Positions 1 through 7,017 of a DNA stretch of 64,000 nt are shown piece by piece. The translations under genes were made by a program, and so were the position numbers. The notes below the pieces were generated by a model. The model was not told the origin of the DNA. It made no database searches and saw only the letters and a list, made by a program, of their open reading frames with translations. Every line of letters starts with the position of its first letter. Positions within the stretch are counted from its first letter, which is position 1. Source of the DNA: Streptomyces cavernae (lineage in GTDB: Bacteria; Actinomycetota; Actinomycetes; Streptomycetales; Streptomycetaceae); the NCBI RefSeq assembly GCF_004023625.1, contig NZ_RPDJ01000023.1:124001-188000 (forward strand), given 5' to 3'.

Positions 1-20
1 ATCTGCTCTCGGGTGATCAT
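1..20 (-). CDS. 5' end of a divergent gene, probably a TetR-family regulator (truncated by window edge)
   Basis: Reading leftward, an ATG at position 20 opens M-I-T-R-E-Q before the window ends. A purine-rich AAAGGGG stands about 6 nt upstream of it, a good Shine-Dalgarno sequence. TREQ near the N-terminus is typical of TetR regulators (TREQILDAA), and the gene diverges from a drug exporter, the usual layout for a TetR repressor and its target. Only six codons are visible, so the family is an inference from these residues and the context. Confidence 0.4.
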
Positions 21-57
21 CGGGATCCCCTTTCTACGGACTCCCTGTCGGCTAACC

Positions 58-102
58 GCCTTAAAGCATGACAAAACGCATTAAGGCTGTCGTTTGTTGT
101 CA
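58..102. promoter_or_regulatory. Two overlapping inverted repeats in the divergent exporter/regulator promoter region
   Basis: GCCTTAA (58-64) pairs with TTAAGGC (81-87). A second imperfect repeat starts with TGACAA (69-74) and ends with TTGTCA (97-102), with AACG / CGTTTG continuing inside. The stretch is clearly richer in A and T than its surroundings. Such dyads between a repressor gene and the exporter it controls are typical operators. Operator function is inferred. Confidence 0.45.
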
Positions 103-188
103 ATGTGCGCAGCGAGCGTCTCCGGGGTCCTCGGCCCCGTGGGGTACGAAGGCTGGCCCGGCACCACCTGACGCGCGATGATCCGAGC

Positions 189-1673
189 ATGGCCACCGCC
201 CAGGAGAGCCCCGCAGTACGGATCACCACCCCCACCGGCCGATGGATTCTGTTCACCACGGTGCTCGGCTCCAGCATGGCCCTGCTGGACTCGACGGTCG
301 TCAACGTGGCCCTTCCCCGCATGGGCGAGGACCTCGACGCCGGCCTCGCCGCGCTTCAGTGGACCGTCAACGCGTACATGCTCACGCTCGCCGGCCTCAT
401 CCTCCTCGGCGGCGCCCTCGGCGACCGCTTCGGGCGGCGCCGGATCTTCGTCCTCGGGGTGGTGTGGTTCGCCGCCGCGTCGCTGCTGTGCGGGCTCGCC
501 CCGAACGCCGGGGTGCTCATCGCGGCCCGCGCCTTCCAGGGCATCGGCGGCGCACTGCTCACCCCCGGCTCCCTCGCCATCATCCAGGCCTCCTTCCACC
601 CGGACGACCGGGCCCGCGCGGTGGGCCTGTGGTCGGGCTTCGGCGGTGTCGGCGCCGCGGTCGGCCCGTTCCTCGGGGGCTGGCTGGTGGACGGGCCCGG
701 CTGGCGCTGGGTGTTCCTGCTGAACGTTCCGCTGGCGCTGCTTTGCGTACCGGTCGCGGTGCGGCACGTGCCGGAGTCGGGGGACGGCCGCCTGCATGGA
801 CGCTTCGACGTGCTGGGGGCGGCGCTGGGCGCGTCGGCGCTCGCGCTGGTGACGTACGCGTTGATCGAGGCGCGCGATGGTTCGGTGACCGTGGCGGTGA
901 CCGCGGCGGCGGGCGTGGCGGCGGGTGTCGCCTTCGGGTACGTCGAGCGGCGCCGAGCGGACCCGATGCTGCCGCTGTCGATCTTCTCCTCGCGCCAGTT
1001 CACGGCCGTGAACGTGGTGACGCTGTGCGTGTACGCGGCCTTCGGCGGGTTCTTCTTCCTCGTCGCGCTGCAGTTGCAGGTGGTCTCCGGTTACTCGGCG
1101 CTGGGCGCCGGTACCGCGCTGCTGCCGACCACGGTGCTGATGCTGCTGCTGTCCTCGCGGTCCGGCGCGCTGGGGGAACGGATCGGGCCGCGGGTTCCGC
1201 TGACGGTGGGGCCGTTGCTGTGCGCGGCGGGGATGCTGCTGATGCTGCGGGTCGGCGAGGACGCGTCGTATGTGGGGGATGTGCTGCCCGCGGTGCTGGT
1301 GATGGGGCTGGGGATGGTGACGTTGGTGGCGCCGCTCACGGCCACCGTGCTGGCTTCGGTGGACACCGCACAGGCCGGGCTGGCGAGCGGGATCAACAAC
1401 GCGGCGGCCCGGGTGGCGGGGCTGGTGGCGGTGGCGGGGCTGCCGGTGCTGGTGGGCATGGGGGACGAGGCGTACCGCTCGGCGGAACAGTTCGGGGAGG
1501 CGTTCCGCAGGGCTATGCCGGTGTGCGCGGGGGTGCTGGTACTCGGCGCACTGATCGCATTCGCGAAGATTCGCAAACCCACCCCGGACTGTCGGCGGCC
1601 GGAATGCCGGACGCACGGGTCCGTCACGGCTCCGCCGCTGGAGGGTGGGGTGGGTGAGGCCGGGGGTGCCTAG
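189..1673 (+). CDS. MFS drug:H+ antiporter, DHA2 (EmrB/QacA, 14-TMS) family
   Basis: A 494-residue integral membrane transporter expected to export drugs or metabolites using the proton gradient. Family marks are clear: LDSTVVNVALP in TM1, motif A as GDRFGRRR after TM2, and motif C as GVGAAVGPFLGG in TM5. Hydrophobic segments run along the whole length, and the size fits the 14-helix DHA2 group. I chose the ATG followed by ATAQESP because the earlier in-frame ATG would add a charged, non-homologous leader. No strong ribosome site is present and GATGAT lies 6 nt before the start, so a leaderless transcript is possible. It diverges from a probable TetR gene and shares a dyad-rich control region with it. 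The substrate cannot be read from sequence. Confidence 0.88.
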   Translation: MATAQESPAVRITTPTGRWILFTTVLGSSMALLDSTVVNVALPRMGEDLDAGLAALQWTVNAYMLTLAGLILLGGALGDRFGRRRIFVLGVVWFAAASLLCGLAPNAGVLIAARAFQGIGGALLTPGSLAIIQASFHPDDRARAVGLWSGFGGVGAAVGPFLGGWLVDGPGWRWVFLLNVPLALLCVPVAVRHVPESGDGRLHGRFDVLGAALGASALALVTYALIEARDGSVTVAVTAAAGVAAGVAFGYVERRRADPMLPLSIFSSRQFTAVNVVTLCVYAAFGGFFFLVALQLQVVSGYSALGAGTALLPTTVLMLLLSSRSGALGERIGPRVPLTVGPLLCAAGMLLMLRVGEDASYVGDVLPAVLVMGLGMVTLVAPLTATVLASVDTAQAGLASGINNAAARVAGLVAVAGLPVLVGMGDEAYRSAEQFGEAFRRAMPVCAGVLVLGALIAFAKIRKPTPDCRRPECRTHGSVTAPPLEGGVGEAGGA

Positions 1674-2026
1674 TCCGGCGGGGCGTCTGGTCTGGCGGGG
1701 CGTCTGGCGTGTTGCCTGGGTGGGGGCCGTACCGGAGCCTCCATTCTCGGTCTGGCGCGTTGCGTGTTGCGCGGAGTGGTCGGACTATGTCCGTGCGCCA
1801 GCCTCCGTCCTCGGTCGGTCTGGCGCGTTGCGTGTTGCGCGGAGTGGTCGGGCTATGTCCGTGCGCCAGCCGCTGCGGGCGGAGGCTCCGGCACGTCCCC
1901 TTCCGCCGGTGCGCGGCTGCGGGCCGTTGGGGGTCCCGGCTTTGCAGTCGGGCGGGGCGCCCGGTCTGGCGGAGAGGGGAGGCAACCCGTTCGGCTCGCG
2001 GCAGCGGATGGCGCAGACTTGAGTCC
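1674..2026 (+). repeat. Intergenic structured repeat, copy A (about 2.5 tandem 68-bp units plus a tail)
   Basis: This 350-bp spacer holds no convincing gene. Two near-identical 68-bp units start at about 1750 and 1818, after a degenerate unit from about 1691. Each unit is bracketed by CTGGCGC and GCGCCAG (1752-1758 with 1795-1801; 1820-1826 with 1863-1869), which can pair into a stem. A tail at 1870-1945 contains ACGTCCCCTTCCGCCGG. The unit and the tail recur in reverse orientation at 33600-33735, with the stem changed to CCGGCGC / GCGCCGG, a compensated substitution. It is not a CRISPR array: there are too few units and no spacers. Confidence 0.8.
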
Positions 2027-2440
2027 ATGGCCATTCACGAAAACCTCCTCGGGGGCCCGCCCCCGACCCACCTCCCCGACGACCCGGAGCCCCGCACGCT
2101 CCTGGCGGGTGGCACGGCCCCGGCCGACGTCGCCGCCCGGTACCCCACCTCCTCCCTCGCCTGGGCCCAGCTCGCGGACGACGCTTTCGAGCGGGGCAGT
2201 GTCGTGGAGTCGTACGCGTACGCCCGAACGGGCTACCACCGAGGGCTGGACGCCCTCCGCCGCAGCGGCTGGAAGGGCCACGGCCCCGTGCCGTGGGAAC
2301 ACGAACCGAATCGCGGTTTCCTGCGTGCCCTGCACGCCCTCGCCCGGGCCGCTCAGGCGATCGGCGAGCAGGAGGAGCACGAGCGCTGCACCCAGTTCCT
2401 GAAGGACTCCTCCCCGACCGCGGCCCAGACCCTGAGCTGA
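2027..2440 (+). CDS. DUF3151 family protein
   Basis: A 137-residue soluble protein of the actinobacterial DUF3151 family, recognised from MAIHENLLGGPPPT at the N-terminus and the central YAYARTGYHRGLDALRR and WEHEPNRGFLRAL blocks. The alpha-helical, TPR-like pattern (TSSLAWAQLADDAF) suggests a protein-interaction role, but the function is unknown. The preferred ATG precedes AIHENLL; earlier in-frame codons only translate the repeat region upstream. It is followed directly by a hairpin terminator, so it is probably monocistronic. Confidence 0.8.
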   Translation: MAIHENLLGGPPPTHLPDDPEPRTLLAGGTAPADVAARYPTSSLAWAQLADDAFERGSVVESYAYARTGYHRGLDALRRSGWKGHGPVPWEHEPNRGFLRALHALARAAQAIGEQEEHERCTQFLKDSSPTAAQTLS

Positions 2441-2457
2441 GCGCCGCCGTCACGAGA

Positions 2458-2481
2458 CCTGCCTGACACACGTCGGGCAGG
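2458..2481 (+). terminator. Hairpin terminator after the DUF3151 gene
   Basis: CCTGCCTGAC (2458-2467), a 4-nt ACAC loop, and GTCGGGCAGG (2472-2481) form a 10-bp stem with one G-U pair. A short T-containing stretch follows. It lies 17 nt after the stop codon. Confidence 0.7.
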
Positions 2482-2590
2482 CCTTGCCGTTTCGGGGTCC
2501 GATTGCGCAGGATGCCCCTGGGGACCGGGGCCCCCGTGCCGGCATCGGCAGGGGCGGACCGCTACCCGGAGCACATTGCAGGAGACAGCG

Positions 2591-3457
2591 ATGTCCCAAA
2601 CGGCTCATCAGTCCTCTCAGACCTCTCAGTCCTCCGAGGCCCACGAGCCCGAGACCCCGCATCTCGACTTCCAGGGCACGACCCCGTACGAGGACTACGT
2701 CAAGGCCGACGTCCTCACCCACCTCCAGCACACCCTCTCCGACGACCCCGGCGAGATGGTCTTCCTGGTGACGACCCAGGTCATGGAACTGTGGTTCACC
2801 GTCATCGTCCACGAGTGGGAGACCGCGGCGACGGCGCTGCGCGAGGACCGGGTGCCCGTCGCCGTGGCCGCGCTCAAGCGGTCGGTGCGCGAGCTGGAGG
2901 CGCTCAACGCCTCGTGGAAGCCGCTCGGCCAGCTCACCCCCGCCCAGTTCAACTCCTACCGCGACGCCCTCGGCGAGGGCTCCGGCTTCCAGTCCGCGAT
3001 GTACCGGCGGATGGAGTTCCTGCTCGGCGAGAAGTCCGCGTCCATGCTCGTGCCGCACCGCGGAGCCCCGCGCGTGCACGCCGAGCTGGAGAAGGCGCTG
3101 CACGAACCCGGCCTCTACGACGAGGTGCTGCGACTGCTCGCGCGGCGCGGATACGCGATCCCGGCGGAGGTGCTCGACCGGGACGTCTCACGGCGCTACG
3201 AGCCCTCGCCCGAGGTCGAGGCCGTGTGGACCGAGCTCTACTCCGGTGACCAGGACGCCGAACTCGCCCGCCTCGGCGAGGCGTTGACCGATGTCGCGGA
3301 GCTGGTGTGGCGGTGGCGCAACGACCACCTGGTGGCCACCCGCCGCGCCATGGGCGCCAAGCCCGGGACCGGTGGCTCGGCGGGAGTCGCGTGGCTGGAG
3401 AAGCGGGCCCAGAAGAACGTCTTCCCCGAGCTGTGGACGGCGCGGTCCCATGTCTGA
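2591..3457 (+). CDS. kynA: Tryptophan 2,3-dioxygenase
   Basis: This haem enzyme opens the indole ring of L-tryptophan with O2, giving N-formylkynurenine, the first step of the kynurenine route. The 288-residue length is normal for a bacterial homotetrameric dioxygenase. Visible signatures are YEDYVKAD near residue 37, FNSYRDALGEGSGFQS (substrate-binding Arg/Ser region), and WRWRNDHLVATRRAMG near residue 246, whose His is the expected haem ligand. The start is fixed by AGGAGA 5 nt upstream of ATG 2591. Its last 8 bases overlap the start of the kynureninase gene, so translation is probably coupled. Confidence 0.93.
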   Translation: MSQTAHQSSQTSQSSEAHEPETPHLDFQGTTPYEDYVKADVLTHLQHTLSDDPGEMVFLVTTQVMELWFTVIVHEWETAATALREDRVPVAVAALKRSVRELEALNASWKPLGQLTPAQFNSYRDALGEGSGFQSAMYRRMEFLLGEKSASMLVPHRGAPRVHAELEKALHEPGLYDEVLRLLARRGYAIPAEVLDRDVSRRYEPSPEVEAVWTELYSGDQDAELARLGEALTDVAELVWRWRNDHLVATRRAMGAKPGTGGSAGVAWLEKRAQKNVFPELWTARSHV

Positions 3458-4670
3458 ACTGATCTCGAGAGCAGCGGAGTTGGACGCCGCCGACGAACTC
3501 GCCGGGCTGCGCGCGCAGTTCGTCCTAGACGACGTGGTCTACCTGGACGGGAACTCGCTCGGCGCGCTGCCGCGTTCCGTGCCGGCGCGCGTCGAGGACG
3601 TCGTACGACGGCAGTGGGGTTCGCTGCGCATCCGGTCCTGGGACGAGAGCGGCTGGTGGACGGCGCCGGAGCGCATCGGCGACCGGATCGCTCCCCTGGT
3701 GGGTGCCGCGGCCGGGCAGATCGTCGTCGGCGACTCCACAAGTGTCAACGTGTTCAAGGCGGTCGTGGCCGCGGTCCGGATGGCGAAGGGTGACGGTGAA
3801 GGCGGCGGGGGTGCGGGCAGCGGCGCGGGACGGGACGAGATCCTCGTCGACGCCACCACCTTCCCCACCGACGGGTACATCGCCGCCTCCGCCGCCCGGA
3901 TGACCGGGTGCGAGCTGCGACCGGTTGCACCGCAGGACGTACCGTCCGCCCTCGGCCCGCGGACGGCGGCGGTGCTGCTCAACCACGTCGACTACCGCAC
4001 CGGGCGGCTGCACGACCTGCCGTCGCTGACGGACGCCGTGCACCGGGCGGGCGCCTACGCCGTCTGGGACCTCTGCCACAGCGCGGGGGCCCTGCCGGTC
4101 GGCCTGGACGAGCACGGCGTCGATCTGGCGGTGGGCTGCACCTACAAGTACCTCAACGGGGGGCCGGGTTCGCCCGCGTACCTCTATGTACGACGGGACC
4201 TGCAACCCCGCTTCGACTCACCCCTGCCCGGCTGGAACTCGCACGCCGACCCGTTCGGGATGAGCCCGGACTACGCCCCGGCCGCCGGTGCCCCGCGCGG
4301 TCGCGTCGGCACTCCGGACATCCTTTCCATGCTCGCCCTGGAGGCGGCCCTGGAGGTCTGGGACGGCGTCCCGATCGAGCGGGTCAGGGCGAAGTCGCTG
4401 GCGCTCACGGACTTCTTCCTGGAGTGCGTGGCGGCGTACGTGCCCGCGGGCCGGGTGGAGTCGCTGACCCCGTCGGCCCATGCGGAACGCGGCAGCCAGG
4501 TGGCGTTGCGCTGTGAGAAGGCGGGGGACGTCATGAACCGTCTGATCGCCTCGGGCGTGGTCGGTGACTTCCGCCATCCGGACGTGCTGCGCTTCGGCTT
4601 CACGCCGTTGTACGTGGGCTTCGGGGACGTGGAGCGGGCGGCCCGGGTGCTCGCGCTCACCCTGGGGTGA
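3450..4670 (+). CDS. kynU: Kynureninase
   Basis: A PLP-dependent hydrolase that cleaves L-kynurenine to anthranilate and L-alanine. The 406-residue length fits the family. The DGNSLG motif occurs near residue 30, AVWDLCHSAGALPV supplies the PLP-binding Asp, and CTYKYLNGGPGSPAY holds the Schiff-base lysine near residue 233. The start ATG lies inside the end of the dioxygenase gene (8-bp overlap), which argues for one transcript and coupled translation. With the dioxygenase and the downstream formamidase-like hydrolase it completes tryptophan to anthranilate. Confidence 0.92.
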   Translation: MSELISRAAELDAADELAGLRAQFVLDDVVYLDGNSLGALPRSVPARVEDVVRRQWGSLRIRSWDESGWWTAPERIGDRIAPLVGAAAGQIVVGDSTSVNVFKAVVAAVRMAKGDGEGGGGAGSGAGRDEILVDATTFPTDGYIAASAARMTGCELRPVAPQDVPSALGPRTAAVLLNHVDYRTGRLHDLPSLTDAVHRAGAYAVWDLCHSAGALPVGLDEHGVDLAVGCTYKYLNGGPGSPAYLYVRRDLQPRFDSPLPGWNSHADPFGMSPDYAPAAGAPRGRVGTPDILSMLALEAALEVWDGVPIERVRAKSLALTDFFLECVAAYVPAGRVESLTPSAHAERGSQVALRCEKAGDVMNRLIASGVVGDFRHPDVLRFGFTPLYVGFGDVERAARVLALTLG

Positions 4671-5022
4671 GCGCGGTGACCACCGGAGCGGTGCACATCC
4701 CGGCCGCGGCCCCGGCCGCGGCCCCGGCCCCGGCCCGGGCCGCGGCGGTGGCTGGCGGTGCGGCGATGGCCGGCGGTACGGCGGTGGCCGGCGGTGTCCT
4801 GGCCGCCGCCCGTTTCGCGGTGGCCGGGGCCGGGGCCTGCTCCGGTGGTCGTTGCGTGGTGGCCGGGCCCGGGGCCCGTTCCGGTGGCCGGCACGCCTGG
4901 TGGTCCTCACCGTGTGTCACGACCGCGTGCCGTCCCACGTCACGGGCCTGATACCGTCCCCGCCAACGGCCGATATCTGCCCGCGAAACGTCAATACTGT
5001 TCAGCCCCTGAGAGGTTGGAGC
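4671..5022. other. Low-complexity GC-rich spacer with promoter-like end
   Basis: About 220 bases are simple-sequence GC repeats (ccggccgcgg and gcggtggccggcggt variants). A 94-codon frame opens with GTG 4667 overlapping the kynureninase stop, but it is almost pure Ala/Gly/Pro and does not look like a protein. The last 100 bases are more ordinary and may carry a promoter: GATACC at about 4950 and an A/T-richer stretch at 4985-5000. GAGG at 5012-5015 then serves the next gene. Confidence 0.5.
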
Positions 5023-6003
5023 ATGTCGGACCCCGCCCGCGATGCCGCGACCCCGGACGCCGCCGCCGCGCGCGATGCCGCGACCCCGGACGCCGCCGCC
5101 GCGCGCGATGCCGCGACCCCGGACGCCGCCGCCGCGCGCGATGCCGCGGAAGAGGCGTCGGCCTTCTCGCACCCGCCGGTCGAACCCGACGCGAGTGCCG
5201 CGTACGGGGACCACCCGGACCAGGTGATCGACTTCTACGCCCCGCGCGGCGAGGACGGTCCGAGGTCCGGTGACGGCTCCGCCCCGCTGGTGGTCGTGCT
5301 GCACGGCGGCGCCTGGCGGGCCCCGTACGACCGCCGGCACATCACCCCGTTCGCGGGCTTCCTGGCCCGGCGGGGGTTCGCGGTGGCCAACGTGGAGTAC
5401 CGGCGGGGCGGCGGAACGGCCGGCAGCACGGGCGGCCCGGTGGCCGGGCGCTGGCCGGACACCTTCGACGACGTGGCGGCGGCGCTCGACACGCTGCCCG
5501 GTCTCCTCCGGGGCACCCTGCCGGTGGCCGATCCGCGCCGCACGGTGCTCACGGGGCACTCGGCGGGCGGACACCTCGCCCTGTGGGCGGCGGCCCGGCA
5601 CGTCCTGCCGAAGGACGCGCCGTGGCGCACACCGGCCGCCGCGAACCTGCGCGGAGTGGTGGCCCTGGCGCCGATCGCCGACTTCACGGTGGCCGAGAAG
5701 CTGGACGTGTGCGGTGGTGCCGCGCTGCAACTGCTGGGGAGCCAGGACGAGTTCGCGGAGCGCCGACCGTACGCCGACCCGGCTCTGCTGCTGCCGACAG
5801 GCATCGCGACGACCCTGGTGCAGGGCCGTACGGACGTCGTGGTCCCGATGGCGGTGGCGGAGGCGTACGCGGAGGCGGCGGCGAAGGCGGGCGAGGTCGT
5901 GGGACTGACCCTGCTGGAGGACGTGGGGCACTTCCCGCTGATCGATCCGCTGGCGGACGCGTGCGCGGTGGTGGCGGAGGAGATCGCGCAGCTGGCCTGG
6001 TGA
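5023..6003 (+). CDS. Alpha/beta-hydrolase, probable N-formylkynurenine formamidase
   Basis: Expected to hydrolyse N-formylkynurenine to kynurenine and formate, the step between the two preceding enzymes. The core from about residue 60 is a complete alpha/beta-hydrolase: HGGAWR oxyanion region near residue 94, nucleophile elbow GHSAGG near 178, acid in RTDVVVP near 270, and His in GHFPLIDP near 303. The role rests on that fold plus gene context; esterase activity on other substrates cannot be excluded. The first 45 residues are unusual: three perfect 11-residue repeats of the type RDAATPDAAAA, absent from normal hydrolases. The ATG has GAGG about 7 nt upstream. Confidence 0.75.
   Translation: MSDPARDAATPDAAAARDAATPDAAAARDAATPDAAAARDAAEEASAFSHPPVEPDASAAYGDHPDQVIDFYAPRGEDGPRSGDGSAPLVVVLHGGAWRAPYDRRHITPFAGFLARRGFAVANVEYRRGGGTAGSTGGPVAGRWPDTFDDVAAALDTLPGLLRGTLPVADPRRTVLTGHSAGGHLALWAAARHVLPKDAPWRTPAAANLRGVVALAPIADFTVAEKLDVCGGAALQLLGSQDEFAERRPYADPALLLPTGIATTLVQGRTDVVVPMAVAEAYAEAAAKAGEVVGLTLLEDVGHFPLIDPLADACAVVAEEIAQLAW
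5038..5148 (+). repeat. Three perfect 33-bp tandem repeats inside the hydrolase N-terminus
   Basis: Units at 5038-5070, 5071-5103 and 5104-5136 are identical, and a fourth partial copy runs to about 5148. They keep the reading frame and encode an Ala/Asp/Pro/Thr-rich linker. Perfect identity implies a recent, slippage-prone expansion. Confidence 0.9.
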
Positions 6004-6048
6004 GCGCACCCTGCGCGGACCCCCGCGCGCAGCCGGCCCGTGGCCGGC

Positions 6049-6128
6049 TCACGCCACGGCGATCGTCCTGCGCGCGGCGAGCAACGCGGCCAGGGCGAGA
6101 ACGAAACCGACGGTCTGCAAGCTGATGA
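6049..6128 (-). pseudogene. Remnant of an MFS transporter C-terminus
   Basis: Read leftward, this stretch encodes S-L-Q-T-V-G-F-V-L-A-L-A-A-L-L-A-A-R-R followed by TIAVA and a TGA at 6049-6051. That is the usual last transmembrane helix and basic tail of an MFS exporter. No start or upstream transporter sequence exists beyond it; the same DNA turns into a LysR-like fragment on the opposite strand. It is most simply the broken end of a deleted gene. Confidence 0.5.
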
Positions 6129-6347
6129 CCCGGCTGATCGAGCGGGGGTTCGGCATCGCGCTGATGCCTTCGGCGTTCATCCGCCCGCCGGCCGCCGGCG
6201 GTCCGGAACTGGCGCTGGTCCCGGTGGTCGACGGCCCACGTCGAGTATCTGGCGTGGAGCCGATTCAATCCCAGCCCGGCCACCCGGGCCATGCTCGGCG
6301 TCCTCGGGGTCAGGTCACCCGCCCATACCAACCTGACCGAGCACTAG
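6113..6347 (+). pseudogene. Frameshifted C-terminal remnant of a LysR-family regulator
   Basis: From about 6125 the frame reads MTRLIERGFGIALMPSAF, typical of the last beta-strand region of a LysR effector domain. Near 6237 the similarity moves to another frame and reads VEYLAWSRFNPSPATRAML, a typical LysR C-terminus, ending at TAG 6345-6347. The DNA-binding domain is missing. The stop lies inside the ACTAGT end of the adjacent MITE-like element. I infer a truncated and frameshifted pseudogene. Confidence 0.6.
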
Positions 6348-6540
6348 TGCCGCAACAGGCACCGTTCGCCCCGTGCGACGCCCGGGACGCCCTCTCACCG
6401 CACCGGCCGAAAGCCCAAGTACGTCCAGTCCGAGGACTTCCGGCCGGCACTTCCCCAAGCTCTTCGAGCAGGGGGTACCCCCAGAGGACGCCCCGGACGC
6501 CGCTCCTTGACGGGCAAACGTTGCCTGCCGCGGCACTAGT
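6343..6540. mobile_element. MITE-like element with about 29-bp imperfect terminal inverted repeats
   Basis: The left end starts ACTAGTGCCGC at 6343. The reverse complement of the right end, read from 6540, starts with the same 11 bases and then matches CAGGCA, CGTT and GCCC at the same spacing: about 25 of 29 positions agree. CTAG at both ends (6344-6347 and 6536-6539) may be a 4-bp target duplication or part of palindromic ACTAGT ends. The interior of about 140 bp has no transposase, so it would be mobilised in trans. IS701-type (YTAR target) and IS481-type (CTAG target) enzymes are possible sources; this is a guess from the target only. Confidence 0.7.
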
Positions 6541-6730
6541 CGTCGCTGCCGTCCTGATTCCCACCCGAGCTCCGGCCGGAACTCCTCGACCGACGCACCA
6601 ACTCGCCCGCCGCCAGCGTCACGGTGGCCACCGCGCGCACCCAGCGCGGTCCGCCCCGCGCCGCCCACAGGACGCAGACACAACCTCCGACGGCGAGCAC
6701 GAGCACGCCGGACAGAACGAGCACGGCCAT
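6536..6730 (-). CDS. Small single-pass membrane protein of unknown function
   Basis: A 64-residue protein with one clear N-terminal transmembrane helix (MAVLVLSGVLVLAVGGCVCV), a basic middle and a Ser/Gly/Asp-rich tail. AAGGAGGG lies just upstream; its spacing favours ATG 6730 over the GTG two codons earlier. The strong ribosome site is the main reason to call it a gene. Its stop TAG (6536-6538) lies in the CTAG border of the MITE-like element, so the original C-terminus may have been cut off when that element arrived. I do not recognise the family. Confidence 0.55.
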   Translation of the reverse strand: MAVLVLSGVLVLAVGGCVCVLWAARGGPRWVRAVATVTLAAGELVRRSRSSGRSSGGNQDGSDD

Positions 6731-6815
6731 GCTCACCCCTCCTTCTTCTGTCAGTTGGGCGCCATCCTCTCAGCGCGGGGCGGAGTCGTCGGAGCGGCCT
6801 TGTGTTCTGACCATC

Positions 6816-6858
6816 CGTCAGCCAAACAAGGCGCCCTACCCTGAGCCATTGGCTGACG
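6816..6858. promoter_or_regulatory. 10-bp perfect inverted repeat between divergent genes
   Basis: CGTCAGCCAA (6816-6825) is repeated inverted as TTGGCTGACG (6849-6858), separated by 23 nt. Shorter similarity continues outward on both sides (CCATC / GATGACGG). It lies between the leftward small membrane gene and the rightward CMD-family gene, and could be an operator pair or an RNA hairpin. Farther right, ATCACC (6933-6938) pairs with GGTGAT (6946-6951), and CTGTGC (6977-6982) with GCACAG (6989-6994) in the CMD leader. Confidence 0.5.
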
Positions 6859-7017
6859 ATGACGGGCGTCGCATGGGGTTCCGGATGAGGATCACGGCGC
6901 CGGTGCTGACCGCCCCGCCCACCGGAGCTGAAATCACCCGCTACAGGTGATGCCTCGCACGGGGCACCGAGGTGTGCTGTGCGGAGAAGCACAGCCGCCC
7001 CGAAGGGAGTGCGTGAG

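Noticed and set aside
81..1616. A 511-codon open frame on the minus strand over the drug exporter
   Set aside because: It is His/Arg/Gln-rich shadow sequence caused by high GC; the plus-strand frame has clear MFS motifs.
4667..4951. A 94-codon frame coupled (GTGA) to the kynureninase stop
   Set aside because: Almost only Ala/Gly/Pro/Val from simple-sequence DNA, with no ribosome site; treated as low-complexity spacer.
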